Below, piece after piece: positions 60,548-64,000 of a stretch of DNA of 64,000 nt; within the stretch, counting starts at the first letter, position 1, and each line of letters begins with the position of its first letter. Below the pieces are notes generated by a model. The model did no database searches. It had not been told where the DNA came from and worked only from the letters and a program-made list of their open reading frames with translations. Origin of the DNA: CAVYGN01 sp963796325. Lineage in GTDB: Bacteria > Spirochaetota > Brevinematia > Brevinematales > JAOACQ01. The stretch spans positions 248,001-312,000 of the forward strand of contig CAWCLF010000003.1 of NCBI GenBank assembly GCA_963796325.1, in the 5' to 3' direction. A program made the position numbers and the translations under genes.

Positions 60548-61408
60548 CTATTCATTCATTAAAGCCTTTTTACTTTCTTCCAGCATTTTCATCTGTTCTT
60601 CATTCAATTCCGGATACTTCAGTTTAAGGCTTTCAAGAGTATTTACAATTATTTCAGATATGACAAGCCTTGAAAACCATTTTTTATCTGACGGAAGGAT
60701 ATACCAGGGCGAAGCTTTTGTACCCGTTTCCCCGATAGCTTCCTCGTAGCATTTCCGGTACTCGTCCCAGTACTGCCTTTCTTTTATATCGGCTGCGGAA
60801 AACTTCCAGTTCCTGGAAGGGTCATCAATCCTCTTGAGGAGCCTCCTCTTCTGCTCTTCCCTGGATATGTGCAGGAAGAATTTTATCGGTATGATCGCGT
60901 TTTCACACATGTATTTTTCAAAATCATTAATCTGGCGGTATCGCCGGCTCCATATTTTATCCCTGATCAGCCTTCGCGGCAGTTTTTGCCGGGTTAGCAG
61001 GTTATGCACCCTGACTACCAGGACCTCCTCGTAATAAGACCTGTTGAAAATCCCTATCTGTCCTTTCTCAGGCAGGTTCCCGTGCGCCTTCCAGAGATAG
61101 TCATGGCTCAGTTCCCCGGCAGAAGGTTCTTTGAAAACGGCTATCCTGCTTCCCTGGGGATTGAGACCGCTCATGACATGCTTGATGGCGCCGTCCTTGC
61201 CGGCTGTATCCATCGCCTGGAAAATGATAAGAAGGGCATAGCTGCTTTCTGCATAAAGCCTGCCCTGAAGTTCGATCATTTTCCCGATATTCTTCTGCAT
61301 CGCTTCCGAGGCTTCATCCCTTGAACCGAAAGATCCGGTGTCCCCGGTGTCGTAATCATTCAATTTGAATTTGCCCTTTCCGTCAAACCTGTATTCCGAA
61401 ATATCCAT
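60548..61408 (-). CDS. Polyphosphate kinase 2 family protein
   Basis: This 286-residue P-loop kinase uses polyphosphate to phosphorylate nucleotides (or the reverse). It has LIIFQAMDTAGKDGAIKHVM (Walker A region), FKEPSAGELSHDYLWKAHG, IGIFNRSYYEEVLVVRVHNL, and KFFLHISREEQKRRLLKRID, followed by lid arginines and YILPSDKKWFSRLVISEII. Short, single-domain PPK2 enzymes of this kind are class I or III; I cannot say whether AMP or ADP is preferred. The start is the ATG at 61408 behind GGGAG; an earlier in-frame ATG lacks a ribosome site. Confidence 0.93.
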   Translation of the reverse strand: MDISEYRFDGKGKFKLNDYDTGDTGSFGSRDEASEAMQKNIGKMIELQGRLYAESSYALLIIFQAMDTAGKDGAIKHVMSGLNPQGSRIAVFKEPSAGELSHDYLWKAHGNLPEKGQIGIFNRSYYEEVLVVRVHNLLTRQKLPRRLIRDKIWSRRYRQINDFEKYMCENAIIPIKFFLHISREEQKRRLLKRIDDPSRNWKFSAADIKERQYWDEYRKCYEEAIGETGTKASPWYILPSDKKWFSRLVISEIIVNTLESLKLKYPELNEEQMKMLEESKKALMNE

Positions 61409-61532
61409 TGATAACTCCCGCTGCCGCGATTCTTTAAATAGCTTAGTAATCGGAAAAAATAATGTCAAGGTAATTCCAGGAACCGGTCAGTATTGTAAAA
61501 CAATTTTGCGGGGATAAAAGCAATTCACGTTC

Positions 61533-61561
61533 TTGCACAAAACCGTATTATTAGTTATAAT
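61533..61561 (+). promoter_or_regulatory. Sigma-70 promoter with long structured leader
   Basis: TTGCAC (61533-61538), 17 bases, perfect TATAAT (61556-61561). The TPR lipoprotein start is about 165 bases downstream, leaving a leader of about 158 bases that carries three hairpins. Confidence 0.65.
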
Positions 61562-61563
61562 AC

Positions 61564-61695
61564 AACAGCCGGGAGGTCCCGCTGTCATTCTCCATTGCCT
61601 TCGGCGGTTCGAAGGCATGCCCGGGGCCGGTGCAGAGCAACATCTGCCCTAATTAATAAATAGATAATTTATAAAAAATGTTGTTGAACATTTTT
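61564..61695 (+). repeat. Three hairpins in the leader of the TPR lipoprotein gene
   Basis: First an ACAGC..GCTGT stem with one bulge (about 61564-61584). Second TGCCTTCG/CGAAGGCA with a six-base loop (about 61597-61618), a perfect 8-bp stem. Third AAAAATGTT/AACATTTTT (61674-61695, four-base loop), AT-rich and ending in T residues. The third could act as a weak terminator. Confidence 0.55.
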
Positions 61696-61725
61696 ATGCC
61701 TTATTTATAAAGGGGGTTGTCTATT

Positions 61726-62979
61726 ATGTCGATTAGGCAGGTCATTCCATTTTTTGTTTTAGGGTTACTTTTCAGCTGCGGTCCGAGTAAGAGCGATATT
61801 GTCCTTTCCAGTATGACAAATAAAGATAAAGCCGCCATATTGAACAAAAAAGGCATATCGATGTACAAGGAAATGGTGGATTCCGGCGATGTCAAAAAAG
61901 CTCCGGATGTAAAAAATATTTTTCAGCAGGCGCTGGAGTTCGATCCGGGCAATAACGAATCTGCCGCTTATATATCCAGGGTTGACAAGTTTGTCGGCGA
62001 TACGGTCGGAAAATATCTGGGCGCCGCTAAAGTCAACCTGGAAAAGAAACAGAGAACCGATAATGACGATTACTCTCTCTGTGTGCTTCTTCAAAAGGCC
62101 GCGTCAATCGATCCCGCCAACAAGGATTTGAATACCCTTAAGGACAGTTCAAAAGACATCCGTGAAAAATTTGCAAAGAAAATGCAGTCCTCGGGCGATG
62201 CCGCCCTTGCAGCCGCAAAAATTTCCAAAAAAAAGGATGTCCAGGAAAAGGGAGCCATTACAGCTATACGGTTTTATAATAAGGGCCTGACAGCCTCAAC
62301 GGGGCAGGATCCCGCTCTCAATTCGAAAAAAGCCGAAGCCGCCGGCATCATTTCATCCAGTATCGATTCCATGTTAACCGAAGCAAGAAACCTTGCAGGT
62401 CAGAAAAAATATAAAGAAGCGGAAATAATTGAAATAAAAATCTCGTTTTACAATTCTGTTATCGACAATAAATATGACGATGCGTTAAAAAGACTTCAAT
62501 ATGATATCAATTTTAACTGGGCCATCCAGTTGTTTAACGCCGGCAACCTGGATGCTGCGTCCGATAAAATCGAGGTTGCAGTACGCAGCAACAAAACGGA
62601 CGAAGCTGTCAGCCTCCAGGCGAAGATCCAGGACAAAAAAAATAATGCTGATATTGCAGCGTCCTTCCCGATATGGGTTCAGAATATCGATGAACTCATA
62701 ACCCGCCTGGATTTCTTGCCCGCGATGCAGAAAATCAATTATATCGAAGCAAGAATAAAGGACGCACCCAGAAAAGCGCAGCTTGAAGTCAGGAAGAAAA
62801 GGATGGCTGCACAGGTCGAAACGCTATATAAGACCGCCGTGAATAATTTTATCAATGAGAATTATGACGATGCGGCCACCCAGTTCGAAGGCGTCCTTGC
62901 GGTTTCGCCGGGCTATAAAGACGCCAATAATTATTTACAGGAAGCCAGGTCAAAGGAAAAGATCATTAAATCTTATTAA
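61726..62979 (+). CDS. TPR-like lipoprotein
   Basis: The exported protein of 417 residues begins MSIRQVIPFFVLGLLFSC, a lipoprotein signal with cysteine at 18. The mature part is helical with TPR-like units, for instance VKNIFQQALEFDPGNNESAA, VLLQKAASIDPANKDLNTLK and AATQFEGVLAVSPGYKDANN. It probably scaffolds other envelope proteins. The start is the ATG at 61726; a TTG nine bases upstream is less likely. The next gene, a membrane sensor, begins 12 bases after the stop, so the two may act together. Confidence 0.82.
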   Translation: MSIRQVIPFFVLGLLFSCGPSKSDIVLSSMTNKDKAAILNKKGISMYKEMVDSGDVKKAPDVKNIFQQALEFDPGNNESAAYISRVDKFVGDTVGKYLGAAKVNLEKKQRTDNDDYSLCVLLQKAASIDPANKDLNTLKDSSKDIREKFAKKMQSSGDAALAAAKISKKKDVQEKGAITAIRFYNKGLTASTGQDPALNSKKAEAAGIISSSIDSMLTEARNLAGQKKYKEAEIIEIKISFYNSVIDNKYDDALKRLQYDINFNWAIQLFNAGNLDAASDKIEVAVRSNKTDEAVSLQAKIQDKKNNADIAASFPIWVQNIDELITRLDFLPAMQKINYIEARIKDAPRKAQLEVRKKRMAAQVETLYKTAVNNFINENYDDAATQFEGVLAVSPGYKDANNYLQEARSKEKIIKSY

Positions 62980-62991
62980 AGGACGGTAGAT

Positions 62992-64000
62992 ATGACCGAA
63001 AAACAGCAAGGACTGTTGTTCCTGATAATAGATATAGTCATGTATCTGGCTATATTAGGCTGGCTTTTTGTTCCTGTTTATTATCACGTTCCCGTTATTA
63101 AAATCGAACTAATGAAACTCACATTTAATCCTGAAGTTTTCAAAACAGCGACGGGGCTTTTAAGTCCCTATTTTTATCTTGCATCGTTCCTTCTTTATCT
63201 CATTCCTGCCGCCTTTGTCTATAAAATTATTACAATCTTTCTAAAGGATAAGTCCCAGGCCTGGTTCAACCCTTTTAATTATATTTCATTCCTGATCAAT
63301 TTTATTTTATCGGGTCTTGTCCTTGCCTTTATTGCCGTTTATATTCTTAGCAATGCGGGAAATATCGGCTATTTCAAAACTCTTGATATTTATACTATAA
63401 TTTTTATACCCTTGCTGATAATTTTCAGCATTTTACAGCCGATTAACGCGACTGACAAATTCAGGGGTCTCTCCGCTTCTTACCGCAGGTATATCGAACT
63501 GACTGCTCTATCCTCCGAACAGAAAAAGAAGGGCGAGATTCCCAGGCTGATGAACGGACTGGGAATTCTGCCGAAACTCTTCGTTTCTTTTATTATCGCG
63601 ATCATCCTTATTATTATATCCCTGAGCTTCATCCTGCTGGCCGGATTCAAGGACACCTTAGAAGAATCCGTTATAGCGACCGGCACTATGCTTGCCGAAC
63701 AGAGCGTCACCTATATCAAGGAAAATTTAAGCAAGGAAAAACAGTTCTTTATCAATTCTTATCTCAAAAATGAAGCGATAAAAAACAAGAGTTCATCGCC
63801 GGCTTTCGATTCGCTCTCATGGTATAACGAGGACCCGAAAACCGGGAATTACATTATTAAACTTTCAACGGAAGACGCGCTTGTCGGGATGGAGCTGCCC
63901 CAGCAATACGAGTCGATCGAAGAACCGACGCCCAGCTATAATATAAACACGCAGACTTTCAGCATCATTGCGCCGATAAAGGTCAGCACCAAAAAGATCG
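62992..64000 (+). CDS. Multi-spanning membrane sensor protein, 3' end outside window
   Basis: 336 codons are visible and the frame is still open at the window end. The N-terminal 145 residues hold four hydrophobic helices (for example LLFLIIDIVMYLAILGWLFV and LDIYTIIFIPLLIIFSILQP), then a cytoplasmic stretch of about 55 residues, a fifth helix (KLFVSFIIAIILIIISLSFI, near 200) and an outer domain that begins TLEESVIATGTMLAEQSVTY. This resembles receptors that end in cyclase, phosphatase or chemotaxis domains, but the output domain is not in view. It starts 12 bases after the TPR lipoprotein gene with a GGACGG site. Confidence 0.8.
   Translation, partial: MTEKQQGLLFLIIDIVMYLAILGWLFVPVYYHVPVIKIELMKLTFNPEVFKTATGLLSPYFYLASFLLYLIPAAFVYKIITIFLKDKSQAWFNPFNYISFLINFILSGLVLAFIAVYILSNAGNIGYFKTLDIYTIIFIPLLIIFSILQPINATDKFRGLSASYRRYIELTALSSEQKKKGEIPRLMNGLGILPKLFVSFIIAIILIIISLSFILLAGFKDTLEESVIATGTMLAEQSVTYIKENLSKEKQFFINSYLKNEAIKNKSSSPAFDSLSWYNEDPKTGNYIIKLSTEDALVGMELPQQYESIEEPTPSYNINTQTFSIIAPIKVSTKKI

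Noticed and set aside
61590..61625. tRNA-like T-arm (GGTTCGAAGGC)
   Set aside because: The flanking bases form a simple hairpin and there is no acceptor, D or anticodon arm at the right spacing.

Overview
The window is a gene-dense bacterial chromosome segment with 56 supported protein-coding genes, one gene relic, and no rRNA, tRNA, CRISPR array, insertion sequence or prophage that I can see. Most genes start with ATG behind a GGAGG-type ribosome site. TTG starts are fairly common, and many neighbours overlap by a few bases. The best guess for the host is a member of the Spirochaetota. FlgG has the MMR-LWTA-SGM/QFHIDTI beginning I recall from Leptospira, MutL has the RELLDNS version of its ATPase motif that I recall from treponemes, and putative lipoproteins have loose, spirochaete-like lipoboxes. 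This is inference from remembered families, not a search result. An aerobic or microaerobic, motile, Gram-negative-type cell fits the gene content: caa3 oxidase, flagellar rod, chemoreceptor and an outer-membrane-type barrel.

Layout. 1-5.2 kb: SCO copper chaperone, caa3-type oxidase subunits I, III, IV and II, and haem O synthase, in one tight operon. 5.3-8.6 kb: an MFS carrier, and an unusual fusion of folylpolyglutamate synthase with a TrmR-like O-methyltransferase. 8.7-14.4 kb: a small lipoprotein, mutL, lgt, a kelch-repeat lipoprotein and a three-part CsgG-like/barrel protein. 14.8-21.2 kb: ygiQ, then an S55-protease-like protein, pgsA, archaeal-type phosphoglycerate mutase and suhB. 21.6-24.7 kb: a DUF4390 protein, NtrY-like kinase and NtrC-family regulator behind a textbook sigma-54 promoter. 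24.7-30.8 kb: dolichol-phosphate-mannose-synthase-like glycosyltransferase, gltX, a chemoreceptor and a B12 radical-SAM enzyme. 30.8-36.6 kb: lon, clpX, clpP, an FAH-family hydrolase, a PilZ protein and xseB. 36.7-38.25 kb: an AT-rich patch (28% G+C hand-counted in the cupin gene) that looks acquired. 38.25-47.2 kb: yjbQ, a PMT-type mannosyltransferase with a PA14-like partner, HEAT and TPR proteins, argC, an MsbA-type exporter, a lipase-like hydrolase and flgG.

47.2-58.5 kb is a long leftward block for surface polysaccharide: a DUF362 lipoprotein, a FlaA1-type sugar dehydratase, two FtsX/MacB-type permeases with no ATPase beside them, a family 4 glycosyltransferase, an initiating sugar-phosphate transferase, a ferredoxin-type DUF362 protein and dinB. 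A clear sigma-70 promoter stands at its head. The window closes with mnmG, a PPK2 polyphosphate kinase, a TPR lipoprotein with a long structured leader, and the first part of a membrane sensor.

Several intergenic gaps (8.55, 16.6, 21.2-21.6, 38.1, 40.8-40.9 and 61.6 kb) carry hairpins. Some of these are related copies of short dispersed repeats. The items I would look at first are the FolC-methyltransferase fusion, the sigma-54/DUF4390/NtrYX unit, the polysaccharide block with its paired permeases and two DUF362 proteins, the hairpin that would cover the flgG ribosome site, and the two-state inverted repeat before the S55 gene.
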